This document shows, piece by piece, positions 32,201 through 62,510 of a stretch of 64,000 bases of DNA. A program made the translations under genes and the position numbers. The stretch is from Molossus alvarezi (Eukaryota > Chordata > Mammalia > Chiroptera > Molossidae). The notes below the pieces were generated by a model, which saw only the letters and a program-made list of their open reading frames with translations, was not told the origin of the DNA and did no database searches. The number at the start of each line of letters is the position of its first letter. The stretch's first letter is position 1. The DNA lies in contig CM073895.1 of assembly GCA_037176705.1 (NCBI GenBank), positions 5,356,551-5,420,550 on the forward strand, written 5' to 3'.

Positions 32201-34228
32201 CCTTTTGTTCTTCCATTTCTTTATGTGTAACTTGACGGGATCGTGTTCATTCAGGTGGTGGACATCATGAGAGTCAATGTGGACAAGGTGCTGGAAAGGG
32301 ACCAAAAGCTGTCCGAGCTCGATGACCGTGCAGACGCACTCCAGGCGGGAGCTTCCCAGTTCGAAACGAGTGCTGCCAAGTTGAAGAGAAAGTATTGGTG
32401 GAAGAACTGCAAGGTAATTCTCTTCGATCGTCTTTACATTAAGGCACCCTCTCATTCTCAGGGGGTAACGAAACCCACAAATACTGGACTTGCATACATC
32501 GTGGAGGTGAGTTGACTTCCCACACATGGGAATTTGGATTGACTCTGGATCTAGAACATGGACTCATGCCCTTTCCTTTCCCTACAACTAGAAAATCTCC
32601 ACGTTCTGTGGCTGACTTTAAGAAGCAATAAAAATAAAGTTTAAAACCAATGAGAGAGAAGCATGTAGGAGTGTCCAGAATCAGTCACAGACATACCCAC
32701 ACCAAGCCTCCACCCCAGTGGGGCCTTGAGCACAGGCTGCCAGGAGGGGGCTGGCTCGTGGTCGGTGTGCATGGTTCTGTGACTGGCCCCGGTGCCAAAG
32801 GGAGGAGCTGCTCAGAAACCAGAGTCCCTGCAGACAGCGAGAGCAGCCACACAAGGAGCGGAACCAGAGGAGATTTTGTACAACTACCGAAGAAGTGTGC
32901 CACCACCAGATCCACATGTGTCCTGCCCTTCCTGGCTTAGAAGTGACACTTTCCAATACGTGGATGTGGAGTACTTGTGTACACAAACACGTGCCTGCTT
33001 AGGGACCACCGGTCATTTGAACAGCTTATGAAAAGCAGACAAGTGGCCCTGGCTGATTTGGCTCAGTGGTTAGAGCGTCGGCCTGCGGTCCAGAGAGACC
33101 CAGGTCGGTTCCCGCTAAGGGCACGTACCTCAGTTGCAGTTTGTCCCTGGCCCTGGTTGGGTCGTGAGGGTGGCAACCACTTGATGTGTCCCTTTCACGT
33201 CGATGTTTCTCTCTCTCTCCCCCCCTCTCTCTCCCACTCTATCTGAACAAAATATCAAAAGAAAGAAAGAAAAGCAGACAAGTGACCTTCAGGCCCTAAT
33301 TGAGAGCATTACATTTAGGCTTTGAAAACCATGATCAGATTGTAGTGCACCTGCCTTCCCCCTCAGTGACTAGATATTACACGATGCTCTGCTGTCAGCA
33401 CATCAGTCTCTCTTTGAAATGTGACGTGGACACGTTTCGTTACAGATGTGGGCCATAGGGATTAGCGTTGTGGTCATCGTCATCATCATCATCATCGGTG
33501 AGTCCTGTTCTCAAGTCAGTGATGCTTGTGTGTTCACAGGGGATTTCATGTACAGGAATTCAGAAGAGCCTCTGAAATGTTAGCTTACTCCGAAGATGTT
33601 CATGTTCTTGAGTAAATGTTTTAAATACTTGAGGTCGTATGGTGAAAGTCAGAGATTTTTCTATGTAAACATTAATGCTTTGAAATTTGAGAAAATTTAT
33701 TCATTTCTACTGACCTATCAGTTTTCTCTCTGAATATATTTCCTTTTGTGAGAAACAGTCTAGAGACTAAAAGCACGGAATACCTCTGATCTACCCTGGC
33801 TCCACTACCATCCAACTGTGCGGCTTTGGCTAGGATTTTAATATCTCTGAACTTGAGTTTCCTCATTTGTAAAATGGGGATAATACGACTACCTACCTCA
33901 TGTTTATTATGAGGACAAAAACTGGTAAATATAAAAAAGTGCTTAGGATGCCGTGTGGTGTATGATGGTAATAATATTTATATAGATAGATAAATACACC
34001 CCTATTATTACTGTTACTGCTAAAGAGACTGTCCAGTACTGGAGCAGCGCATTGCCATTCTAACCCAGCTCAAACCTCTCCAACCCCCTCCCAACAGGCC
34101 CCTCTCCCCTTTCTGTGGACACGTAGCTAGCGTGTGATGTTAATTCTGGATTTGCACTGAAACTAACCTGCTATTTTCCTCGCTTTTCTCTGTCTCCCTG
34201 CTTCTCAGTGTGGAGCGTGTCTCCATGA
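25258..34228 (+). CDS. VAMP3: VAMP3 (cellubrevin), complete, 5 coding exons
   Basis: Vesicle R-SNARE of recycling endosomes and constitutive exocytosis; it pairs with syntaxin and SNAP-23/25 proteins to fuse membranes. Exons 25258-25259, 26863-26944, 32255-32413, 33446-33497 and 34209-34228 join to 104 codons plus TGA. Residues 1-28 are a short variable head (STGAPAGPS..) ending [13 protein letters not shown]. Residues 29-81 are the SNARE motif, with the zero-layer Arg43 (VLERDQKL) and the membrane-proximal [12 protein letters not shown]. Residues 82-99 are a tail anchor ([18 protein letters not shown]), followed by WSVSP. Mouse VAMP3 is of similar length (about 103), human about 100. VAMP2 is excluded by the Cys in NCK and by the anchor. 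The sequence is intact. Confidence 0.97.
25895..25985 (-). mobile_element. MIR fragment
   Basis: CTCATCCATAAAATGGGG is the hallmark of the mammalian-wide MIR SINE core. Flanks are diverged. Confidence 0.55.
26240..26271. repeat. (CA)n microsatellite
   Basis: About 16 uninterrupted CA units in VAMP3 intron 1; likely polymorphic. Confidence 0.9.
26863..26944 (+). CDS. VAMP3: VAMP3 exon 2, N-terminal head
   Basis: Acceptor CATGTTTCAG and donor GTATTG. G completes the start codon, then 27 codons run from [14 protein letters not shown] to NQVDE. The head is Ala/Gly/Ser/Pro rich and closer in length to mouse than to human VAMP3. Confidence 0.93.
27655..27838 (+). mobile_element. L1 3' end
   Basis: GATTTGACTTTGGGTGGTGG, ACACTTGAAACCTATATGAC and ATGTCACCCCAATAAATTTA are the 3' end of a mammalian L1 in sense orientation, followed by its A-rich tail, into which the next SINE inserted. 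Confidence 0.8.
27842..28092 (+). mobile_element. Ves1-type SINE in an L1 tail
   Basis: Near-complete copy ending GTCCTCGGGTGAGGAT then A-rich sequence. AATAAAATTTAACG occurs on both sides as target duplication. Confidence 0.92.
28290..29055 (-). mobile_element. L1 fragment, antisense (3' UTR to ORF2 end)
   Basis: Landmarks of an antisense L1: GTGTGGCCTTTTGTGTCCGG, CAGTGGCTGCACCATTTTA and TCCACATCCTCACCAACAC. Many stops; not functional. Confidence 0.85.
29056..29316 (-). mobile_element. Ves1-type SINE inside antisense L1
   Basis: Target duplication GATTTGCATTTC at both ends, within L1 sequence, so younger than the L1. Ends AGCCAAACCGGCCAGGGCT. Confidence 0.92.
29431..29603 (-). mobile_element. 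Older diverged tRNA-type bat SINE
   Basis: TATTGATTTTAGAGG, AAACATCGACTTGTCATTCC and GTGCCTTGACCGGGGAGCC mark a tRNA-related SINE distinct from the Ves1 and Ves2 forms here and more diverged. It also interrupts the antisense L1. Confidence 0.65.
29689..29938 (+). mobile_element. Ves1-type SINE
   Basis: GCCCTGGCCGGTTTGGTTCA to GTCCTCAGGTGAGGAT and an A-rich tail, inside the antisense L1. Confidence 0.9.
29939..30410 (-). mobile_element. L1 fragment, antisense (ORF2 middle)
   Basis: AGTTTTCAGTGTCCAAG, TTCATTTTATCCCTAGGTAT and CTGGCCAGAAACTCCAGTAC are antisense L1 ORF2. Pieces of the same kind at 29317-29430 and 29604-29688 are separated from it by SINEs. Confidence 0.8.
30411..30653 (-). mobile_element. 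Ves1-type SINE
   Basis: AAATCCTCACCCGAGGATAT at left, AAACTGGCCAGGGC at right. Splits L1 sequence. Confidence 0.88.
30776..30985 (+). mobile_element. Ves2-type SINE
   Basis: CGGCTGCTGTGGCTCAGTTG to CTCTAAAAAAATAAATC. Holds CCAGTAGGGGGCGTG at 30876-30890, a CTCF-like core. Confidence 0.85.
30989..31200 (+). mobile_element. Ves2-type SINE, directly behind the previous one
   Basis: GCCCAGCCAGTATGGCTCAG to CTAAATCAATAAAGAAAAAA. Same orientation as its neighbour, nine or so bases apart; it may have used the A-rich tail of the first as target. Confidence 0.85.
31267..31486 (-). mobile_element. Ves2-type SINE
   Basis: ACAACTCATTT target duplication on both sides. Ends GCCACACCAGCCAGGC. Confidence 0.9.
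31591..31800 (-). mobile_element. Broken Ves1-type SINE pieces
   Basis: Two fragments: 31591-31645 is a tRNA-like head end (GAGCCAAACCAGCCAGGGC), 31676-31800 starts with the TCCTCACCCAAGGATATG tail and stops after CCTGACCAGGGATTGGACC. They look like two truncated copies, not one split copy, because their order does not fit a single minus-strand element. Confidence 0.7.
31881..32092 (+). mobile_element. Ves2-type SINE with (TAAA)n tail
   Basis: Target duplication ATACCCTTTATC on both sides. The tail is AAATAAATAAATAAATAAAT. It lies 160 bp upstream of VAMP3 exon 3. Confidence 0.9.
32255..32413 (+). CDS. VAMP3: VAMP3 exon 3, SNARE motif
   Basis: Fifty-three codons from [17 protein letters not shown] to KYWWKNCK, with acceptor TTCATTCAG and donor GTAATT. 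It carries almost the whole R-SNARE coiled coil including the zero-layer Arg. As far as I can recall the family, this exon is identical to human VAMP3 at protein level. Confidence 0.97.
32414..33445 (+). other. VAMP3 intron 3
   Basis: About 1 kb with one Ves SINE at 33046. Short ORFs in 32650-33031 have no recognisable domain, and I do not call them genes. Confidence 0.7.
33046..33269 (+). mobile_element. Ves1-type SINE
   Basis: Flanked by AAAAGCAGACAAGTG at 33031-33045 and 33270-33284, a perfect 15-bp target duplication. The TCCTC tail is missing; the copy ends in an A/G-rich (GAAA)n tail. Confidence 0.92.
33446..33497 (+). CDS. VAMP3: VAMP3 exon 4, transmembrane anchor
   Basis: Acceptor CGTTACAG and donor GTGAGT. 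It encodes [17 protein letters not shown] plus one base of a split Val codon. The ATC run is a short trinucleotide repeat coding for the isoleucines, so length variation in the anchor is conceivable. Confidence 0.94.
33498..34208 (+). other. VAMP3 intron 4
   Basis: Holds a MIR at about 33755-33955 and nothing else I can support. Confidence 0.7.
33755..33955 (-). mobile_element. MIR element
   Basis: Contains GAGTTTCCTCATTTGTAAAA and TGGGGATAATA followed by a CCTACCTCATG-type region, as in the reverse complement of MIR. Old and diverged, without visible target duplications. Confidence 0.75.
34209..34228 (+). CDS. VAMP3: VAMP3 exon 5 coding part, luminal tail
   Basis: Acceptor CTTCTCAG. Two bases complete GTG, then WSVSP and TGA at 34226-34228. 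The tail differs from the human VVSS and mouse CVS ends recalled for this protein, but length and position agree. The remainder of the exon is 3' UTR. Confidence 0.88.
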
Positions 34229-35940
34229 AGAACCAGTGGACTCCAGCCTCCGAAACCTCCTCAAGACTTTGACCTAGAATCTGCTATAGTATCAAGCTTA
34301 TATTCTGTAATATCTAAAATGATTATTTTCTGCTAGTTAATGGAAAGTTTGATTTTTAGGAAACGTGCCTGTTTTCTAACATACGCTCAACACTGGAGGC
34401 GGAGTCCGCGCAGCCCAGTTGGCGCAGCGCCTCCCACAGTGACACGCGGCTGGCGCAGGGCCGCTTCCGCCGCAGACCGCGGCACCGGCGCGGCTCGTTA
34501 CTCCCCACCAGTTGTCTGAGTTTTTTCCAAGTTAGCTCTCCTTGCCACATGAACTTATCTTCGGAACCACATTTTAACCCTTCGGGTAATCGGATTTCCA
34601 GTTTGTGCCTTCCAGAGAGAACACTACTGTCTAATTCAAATCTGCGACAGTGACAGGCTGTGCCTTGTCTTGCTACCTTTCTGACTCCCTATAAGAGAGC
34701 CCTCTACTGTTTATAAGCTGACTTTCTCTGTATTTAAAGTAAGAGAATTTTTACTGGTAAAGAATTTTTGTTCTTACATTAGATACGAAGATGTTTACTT
34801 TCTTGTTATTACAGTTTTGTATCATTTGCTAAAATATTTTAATCAGAAATAACCTCTTTAAAAGTTTTATAGAACTATGGCTATGACCAAAGTTTCTATT
34901 TTGCCAAATAGTTAAACCCCAGCAAAGTGCCCTTGAATCTGTTCCTGGCAGATAAATTCAGAAAAGTGACAAATGGAACTCAAGGGGCCCCTCAGAATTA
35001 AAGTTGTAATATTGTTTGTGAAGTTTCTACATCCTGACAGGCCTTCTTGCCTTTGAAATATTGTAGGTTGTACAACTCCCCTTCATATTCAGCCTTTTTC
35101 CTGGGGTTAGAGAACGTTCCAGCTAGACCTTGAGCATCTCATACCGAGACAGATTGCAGAGTAACAGCTGTGGACCCCGATATGCTTCTGAGAATTGTGT
35201 GAGCAACAGTTTTGTAGCCTTCAAGCAAGACCACCTATGAACTGGTCAGCATTTGGCCCAGTCCTCATAGACAATAGGTTTTTGGAGCTTGTTCCTATTT
35301 TTATTCATATTCTATTTCCTAAGTCTGTCCTCTAAGTTATACTTTCAAATAGCATTGGTCAGGGGTGGCTAACTTTTCACAGAGGACAGCTAACCCAAGA
35401 CACTTTCTTTCTTCGATGTCATTGACTGCGCAAGATGCTGCTTTAGAAATAGCTGTTGTCACCCGAGAGACTTAGGCTGTATGGCTCTAGCACGGGGATT
35501 CAGGTATGAATGAAGACAGGTGAGGAGGCGCCAAGGGACAAGCGCAGAGGTTCCCACTCTGGCCCACTGCACTGGAGTATTCTAGATTCTTCTCACATCC
35601 TAGTGTGTGACTTACAAAGCAAAGTAGTTGAGGTACACCAGGACTCGGGTTCCATTTCTCTGATGTCTGTCCCCCTGACAGCGCTGAAGTGATGTAACAT
35701 TGAGAATGTGCCCAGCTGTGAGAAGAAAGCAGTCAGTGTAGGGACCTTGGCCCCCTCAGCTCAGGGTCCCTGGCCGGGTCTGATGCTGAAACTTTGGTGC
35801 TCTCTTCTTGGCCTTGTGCTCAATGCCATGTAACCCAGCGGCTCCTGCATTAACCCAGGAATACCTCGCTTGTATCTGTGCATTTAGCGGGGAGCTTGCC
35901 CCCCGTAATGAACTGAATAAAGTGTTTCTAAACATCGTGG
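34229..35940 (+). other. VAMP3: VAMP3 3' untranslated region
   Basis: About 1.7 kb from the stop codon to the poly(A) signal at 35916, a length in keeping with other mammalian VAMP3 genes. Mostly AT-rich, apart from a CpG-dense patch at about 34391-34498 reported separately. No SINE interrupts it, unlike the neighbouring introns. Confidence 0.75.
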
Positions 35941-35945
35941 TGCCT
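35916..35945 (+). terminator. VAMP3: VAMP3 poly(A) signal
   Basis: AATAAA at 35916-35921 followed by TCGTGGTGCCTGTG, a GT-rich element at the expected distance. Cleavage is likely near 35935. Confidence 0.75.
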
Positions 35946-36619
35946 GTGCTGCTGCTGGGGGGCTGGCTGCGCCTCATCCCAGTCCTAAGACGAGCACCAT
36001 TTGCTGTTCCCCACTTCTCCCTATAACCCCTAAACTCCATTCCCAGCCCGCTCCCTGAGTACTCCAATCTCCTGTTCCCCATCATGTCGCCATACACTGG
36101 TCAACAGGAGCAAACTGGCCCCTCGTGAAGTGCTTTTCAGTATAGCAGGCGAATGGGAATGGGCTTTCTCATGGATACTGAGTTCTTCAGCATTTGGCTT
36201 TTGATTTCTTAAATATATGGTCTTTCAAAAGTGATGTGCAGAGCTGGCCTTGCATATTGTACAATAGAGAGCTGCCTACATGGGACGTGGGGAATCTAAT
36301 TTGGTGGGTGAGGGACATCTCTGGATATGCACTTCTTCTCTTATTCTGCAACCCTTAGGGAACAATATCACATGGGTGGAAGCAGATTTCTGCTTACGTT
36401 TACAAGAAAATGTCAGTTTTCTACAAAATCCTCTTGGGAGAGAAGAGGTTGACTTCATTCCATTGCCTTGGACAGACTATCCTGGAAAAAATAGAATTGT
36501 GCTTTTCTTCGGGTCCTTTCTATAATGAAATCTGTATGAATTTTTGGTGCCATTTTCAAGGAAAATCTACCATGTATGGACTCCCCTTTCTCTGCCCCTC
36601 CCTTAAATGTCAGGGTTCC

Positions 36620-36716
36620 GCCCTGGCCGGTTTGGCTCCACGGTTGGAGCGCCAGCCTGCGGACCAGAGAGTCCGGGTTTGGTTCCTGCTAGGGGCACGT
36701 ACCAAAAAAAAAAAAA
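36620..36716 (+). mobile_element. SINE-head-only retrocopy with poly(A) and target duplication
   Basis: The first 84 bases (36620-36703) are the tRNA-like head of a Ves SINE, ending ..GGCACGTACC, followed directly by 13 A. The usual body, pyrimidine tract and TCCTC tail are absent. An 11-bp direct repeat, GTCAGGGTTCC, flanks it exactly (36609-36619 and 36717-36727), so it inserted in this short form. Confidence 0.85.
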
Positions 36717-37169
36717 GTCAGGGTTCCTCGGGGCTGGGTCCTCAGCCAACTTGTCTTTCCAGTCTACTTATTCTCCAGTCTTACCTATTCCCATGTCTCT
36801 ATCCATTAATCTACTGATGACTCCTGGCCTGTTAGTGGCCTCTCAGACTCATCACGCACCAGACAGAATGAAGCCATCCCCACCCCATGCCCCTCATCCT
36901 ACCATTGATGATGTCTGGCCCAGAGCATGGCAGGGAAATGGCAGTGGTCCATCTGACAACTCCGCTTGGAAGTCTGACACACATCTCAAACATAACTCTT
37001 GATCCTCCATCAAAACATACCATCCCCAGCCTTGCCCATCTAAGTCTGTCTCATCCTCTGCAGCTCTGCCTAAACCACACCCAGGAGTCACCCCCATCGG
37101 TCTCTTCTCCATTGGCAAGCCTCTGGGCCCCCAAATGTCTCTTATGATCAACAGCCTCCTAACTTTTAA

Positions 37170-37672
37170 CTGTTTTCCTGTGCAGCTGACTGATACAGAT
37201 CACTGTCTTGCTTAAAACTCTCCCCTTCCCACTCCCACGGAAAAAAAGTCTTAGTTTCCCTAAGTATAAAGCCCACTATGATCTAGTCCTCCCTGCCGTC
37301 GTCCTCCCTCCCCTTCTCTGTTCTCCAGGCAGAGAACATGGCCTTTCTGTTTCTCAACAACAAACCTGCTCCGCTTCAGGGCCTTCCCCACCCCCTTTCT
37401 CACAGGCAGGTTTCAATGTCAGCGTCTCGGCCTTCCCTGGGCGCCTGGCGTGGGGCCTCCTTCACCCCCAGGTCTGCCACACTTCATCCCGTCAGCTTGT
37501 TTCTTGTTCTGCACAGCACTTGCCATCTTCTGAACTTAATTTAATGGGGTTGTTGATATGTTTTATATCAATAAAATTTGGGCAGAACTTCCGCCACCAC
37601 TCTCTCTCCCCACGGACCACAATCATCCCTACCCAGATATGCATTCAATAAATCCTTGTTGAATGAATGCAG
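37170..37672 (+). mobile_element. L2 LINE 3' end
   Basis: Shows in order the CTCCCTGCC / TTCTCCAGGCA / CAGGGCCTTCCC blocks and ends AATAAATCCTTGTTGAATGAA, the typical 3' terminus of LINE-2. Diverged, as expected for an element from early mammals. It contributes the AATAAA-like motifs seen here, which should not be read as gene ends. Confidence 0.65.
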
Positions 37673-38493
37673 TTTCACAGGAGAGCTTCAGAGGAGAGGG
37701 AGATCTGCCACCATTTGGGAAAAGGGGGCAGTTTATCCCATACGTGATACGAACAAGGGGCGCCCTTCACTTCCTATGCAATTCCTTCCATTAACCCAAC
37801 CACTGCTTAAGACTTCAGAAGGGCAGGGACTGGCGAGGGGCGAGCGGCGCGGCGCCTTCCCGGTCGGGTGAGTGGTCCACACCCTGCGCAGAGCCTCCAG
37901 TCTGGTATTTAAAGGGCTTCCCAACACCTTCCTTTTCCGGAACAGAGCGCCTCCCAAGAGAGCCGCGCTTGCTTCCTACAGGCCGAGCGAGCCTGTAACG
38001 TTGGGCAGACCAGCCACGCGTTTAAGTTGCACGGTCAAAACTCCGTTTCTAAAAACAGGGTTTGACTTGACCCGAGAGCTCTGGCGGGCGCAGGTGTAAG
38101 AAAGATGAGAACCCGCGAGGACGCAAGGAAAGCGCTCCGAGGTCCAGCTCCTTCCTGCAGCTGCGCCAGCGGGACCCCGACCCACCAGCTCCCGGCTCCC
38201 CGCACAGTTGTCCCCAACTCCGGGCCACCTGTGCCTCGCTCCCCGCCCCGCCGCCTCTCTCGCGGCGACCCCGCCGGCCCCGCCCACCTTGCCTCCAGGG
38301 TCCCGCCCTCCCCGTGACTGACCGCGGGAGCGCCCTATCACCGCCGCGCTGGTTCCAGCGGCCCATCCCCAGGCGCGGGGAAGGGGCCGGGCCCTCGACT
38401 CGCGCGGCCCGAACTCGAACCTCCTCCGGAGCCCCCCCGCTCTTGCTCACACGCCCATCTGTCCGGATTGGCCAGCCTCCCGCCCTCTGCGCG

Positions 38494-38501
38494 TTATGTA
38501 A
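38494..38501 (+). promoter_or_regulatory. D-box (TTATGTAA), copy 1
   Basis: Exact D-box core, the site for the PAR-bZIP activators DBP/TEF/HLF and the repressor NFIL3. D-boxes are established elements in Period gene promoters, including PER3. Confidence 0.8.
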
Positions 38502-38540
38502 CCCGCTCTGGGACCTTCGCCCCCGCCCACTCGCATCCGG

Positions 38541-38548
38541 TTATGTAA
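38541..38548 (+). promoter_or_regulatory. D-box (TTATGTAA), copy 2
   Basis: Second exact copy, 47 bases downstream of the first, in a shared GGTTATGTAACCC-like context. Two exact 8-base AT-rich motifs inside a CpG island are very unlikely by chance. Confidence 0.8.
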
Positions 38549-38643
38549 CCCGGGCGCCCCAGTCCGGGCCCCGCCCCCGGGCCAATAGGAGCCCGCAGAG
38601 CCGGCGGCGGCGGCCAATCGTGCGTCCAGGGGCGGGGCCTCGT

Positions 38644-38649
38644 CACGTG
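38644..38649 (+). promoter_or_regulatory. E-box CACGTG in PER3 promoter
   Basis: Canonical CLOCK:BMAL1 site about 113 bases before the exon 1 donor and 95 bases past the second D-box. Position and company support a circadian role; binding itself is inferred. Confidence 0.7.
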
Positions 38650-38659
38650 GCCGGCGGGG

Positions 38660-38762
38660 GGCGCGGCGCCCGCTGCCGTCCCGCACGCGACGGGCCTCGG
38701 GACTCCGTGGCCCCGGGGGGCTGGACGAGCGGCAGTGCCCGCGGGCGACCGTGCAGGCGGCG
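38660..38762 (+). other. PER3: Inferred PER3 non-coding exon 1
   Basis: A strong donor, GTGAGT, starts at 38763 at the downstream edge of the promoter elements, matching the known PER3 layout of an untranslated first exon. The 5' limit is a guess; only the donor is visible. Confidence 0.55.
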
Positions 38763-39109
38763 GTGAGTGCTGAGGTCCGGCGGCGAGGCCTCGAAGCTCG
38801 CGGGCGCAGGTTGTCCCGAGCCTGACCTCCGCTCTGGAACCGCGATCGGGCGGCGCCGGCAGGGAACCTGGGGTCCCCCGAACTTTGTACTTAAAGTTGC
38901 CCCCTGCGCCGGGTCGCGTTTCTGGGTTCACGCCGACTTTGCAGAGCTGCGGGTGGGCACATTGGTGACCCCGAGTCAGGCTTTGCGACCGCCGGGGCGG
39001 AGGGTCCTCTCTCCAGGGCTGCCCAGCGGGCGAGCCGCAGCCGGGTCTGCGGCACCGGATTGTCCGCTTCCCTTGACATTTGTCGCCTTTGTCCCCCCCA
39101 TCCTCCCAG

Positions 39110-39318
39110 GCCGGACCTCTCGAGTGCAGACACCCACGAGGGCACGGAGACCCTGGAGGGAAAAGGGCCTCAGATGGCCCGAGATCCGTAACTGCCGGTT
39201 TGCGGTGACCGGCCGTTTTCTCTAATGCAACGGCGTGGACCACCGTGGGAGCACATTCCTGTCGCTGGCTGCAAAGTAGGAAAGAAGCAGGCAACGCATC
39301 GAGACCGCCGCGCGAAAG
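39110..39318 (+). other. PER3: Inferred PER3 exon 2 5' UTR
   Basis: A long pyrimidine tract (GTCCCCCCCATCCTCCCAG) ends at 39109 and makes the best acceptor before the start codon. If used, the exon runs 39110-39491 and carries two upstream ATGs, at 39174 (five codons then TAA) and 39225 (overlapping the main start). Confidence 0.55.

Positions 39319-39332
<14 letters not shown>
39225..39332 (+). other. Upstream ORF overlapping the PER3 start
   Basis: ATG at 39225 opens a 35-codon frame that ends at TGA 39330-39332, beyond the PER3 ATG at 39319 and in another frame. Its start context is weak (C at -3 and +4), so leaky scanning would let ribosomes reach the PER3 ATG, which has A at -3 and G at +4. 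Depends on the inferred 5' UTR. Confidence 0.45.
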
Positions 39333-60558
<21,226 letters not shown>

Positions 60559-62510
60559 GTGAGTCCGCAGGGCCCCTGGACCGCCTCCCCTGTCCTCTCC
60601 CGTGCAGAGCGGAGTGTGTGAGCCCAAAGCCACGAAGCTGCGCTGCTGCTGTTGGTAGTTGCCTGTCCAGCCATCGTAGTAATGGTGACAGTGCGCAGCA
60701 AATACCACTGCGAGCCGGGTGGCCTCAGAACGCAGGGGAAGCACTTCTGCTACCTACTTGGCGTTTCTGATAGCCCAGCACAGTCGTAGATGCCCCCAGA
60801 GGAGCCTTCTGGAAACCAGGGTCCGTTTTGGATATGTTTCAGACAGTTAAGTGTATTAGAATCCTGATTCCTTTCCGTCATCTCAAACAAATAGCATGCT
60901 TCTGACCTAAGATGAATGAGACACTTGGCATCTTTCCTGACATGTGTGTGCTTTTCTCGGCAGAGGTGAGCAGCACGCCACACGAATTGGGCTGGTTGTG
61001 GTAATTGCTTCATTATGAATATTGAACCTACCTGCATCCTGTAGCCGAGGACAGTTCGATAACGTGGATCACGTTTTATTAACTGCTCATTTAGCTAACT
61101 TTCCCTTCACTTTTCTCCCTGAATGTTAATATGATTTGGGGAGTCCTTACAGATTTGGGGCTAAATGTGAGGACTGGCCTCTGTCGTTGTCAGAAGTGGG
61201 TATTTTACACTGGAGAAGTGGAATTTTTTCTAAGGTCAATGGTAGTAAGGGTTTGGGGACTTGACATGATTCACACAACAGAAGCTCACATCCCTGCTCC
61301 TGGGCATGGCGCACTGGTGCCCACGGGATGCCCTCCGGGTTTAGCGAGTCCCTGCCCAGTGTTTTCTGTTCACCCGGGTAGGAGGCTTAGTGTCAGTGTT
61401 TCTTCTCTAGCTGTAAGGGCACGAGATAGAAGTAACAACTTTCCGCGTCCCTGAAACCATCGGGTTCCCCCTCTACCCGAGGATTCATCTTAAATGCCTT
61501 TCTTGCTGTGGATCATTACCCCATGTCTTGGCAGAAAAAATTCTTTGGGTTGATTTTAAATCTGAATTTTCTAAATGTTTCTTTTGTTGTCTGGTCCAGT
61601 CAGTGCCACTGGGTCTGGCTTGGGCTGGGGCCTCGCACTAGTGCCACAGCTTCGGGTCCTGACCTCTGTGTTTCCTCCCAGAGTGGAAATCCTTCTCCCC
61701 CCTGCTTTGTCCCGTTTGCTGTCATCTGCCACTGGTCTGGCGTACCAGCACTGTGGTTCCGGAGGCGTATATTTAAGCAGACATCAGTACTCCATCACTT
61801 ACCATTTTATACATTTTAAGCTGCAGCCAACTGTGTGTGCTTACACTGCTATTTTAGAAGGTGAAATTTTCCTACTCCTTATAGTTGTGCTGTATTTGAC
61901 TCTCACACACATAGGGTACGATTTTGGGGGAAGGAAAAATCCTTTGCCATTTGGTATGAGTTTGGAGAACTAACGTTACTTGGGCATCTTGATTTTATTA
62001 ACATTTTAAGACCTACAAGTTTAAAGAACTAGTTAAAAAATCTAGTACTCTTTACTCAAGAAAAAAGTGTGCAACTTAAGAATCCTGTTATAATTTAAAT
62101 GTTAGAAATTGAGTGGAGCTGTACACCAGTGAAAAGGAAAATACGAAGTGACTATCGTATACGTGCTTTCTGTGCAGGGTGCTAGAACCAACAGGAATAA
62201 GGGCAGGTTATACTTGAAGGTAGAATAGGAAGGGAAATGTTAGAACTTAATATGGAAGGGCACGCAGCAGCAGAGAGAGGTAAAGCCCCTCGTCAGCCAC
62301 TGAGGCTGAATCCAACTGCCAGAGAAGGAATTGGGGAAATTGGGGGAAACCGGATGTGCCTCTCCTGGGAGGAGGCATTGCCTGCGTGAAAACGGATGAT
62401 CCGTGAATGGAAGCCGTGCAGAGGGAGTGCTTGGCTCCTGCTCGGGGGTGGGGGTGGGGGGCTGGAATGAGCATCATTCCGAACGCACAAGGAAGAAAAC
62501 CAGCAGACAG

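Larger units (their letters stand above)
26945..32254 (+). other. VAMP3 intron 2, nested repeats
   Basis: About 5.3 kb. From 27655 to 32094 it is almost solid LINE and SINE: an L1 3' end, a broken antisense L1 and about ten SINE copies, each listed. The part 26945-27650 has no feature I can name. Confidence 0.8.
35945..38090. other. VAMP3-PER3 intergenic region
   Basis: About 2.1 kb. It holds the SINE-head retrocopy at 36620 and an L2 relic at about 37170-37672. ORFs at 36607-37150 and 37208-37650 overlap these repeats and show no known domain. Confidence 0.65.
38100..38900. promoter_or_regulatory. PER3: PER3 CpG-island promoter
   Basis: GC- and CpG-rich block leading into the PER3 first exon. 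It has CCAAT boxes (ATTGG 38467-38471; CCAAT 38582-38586 and 38614-38618), two D-boxes and one E-box, all within about 300 bases upstream of the exon 1 donor. No TATA box. The set of D-box plus E-box elements is that expected of a Period gene. Confidence 0.85.

Noticed and set aside
37208..37651. 147-codon ORF between VAMP3 and PER3
   Set aside because: Overlaps an L2 LINE relic; composition and AATAAA motifs are explained by the repeat.
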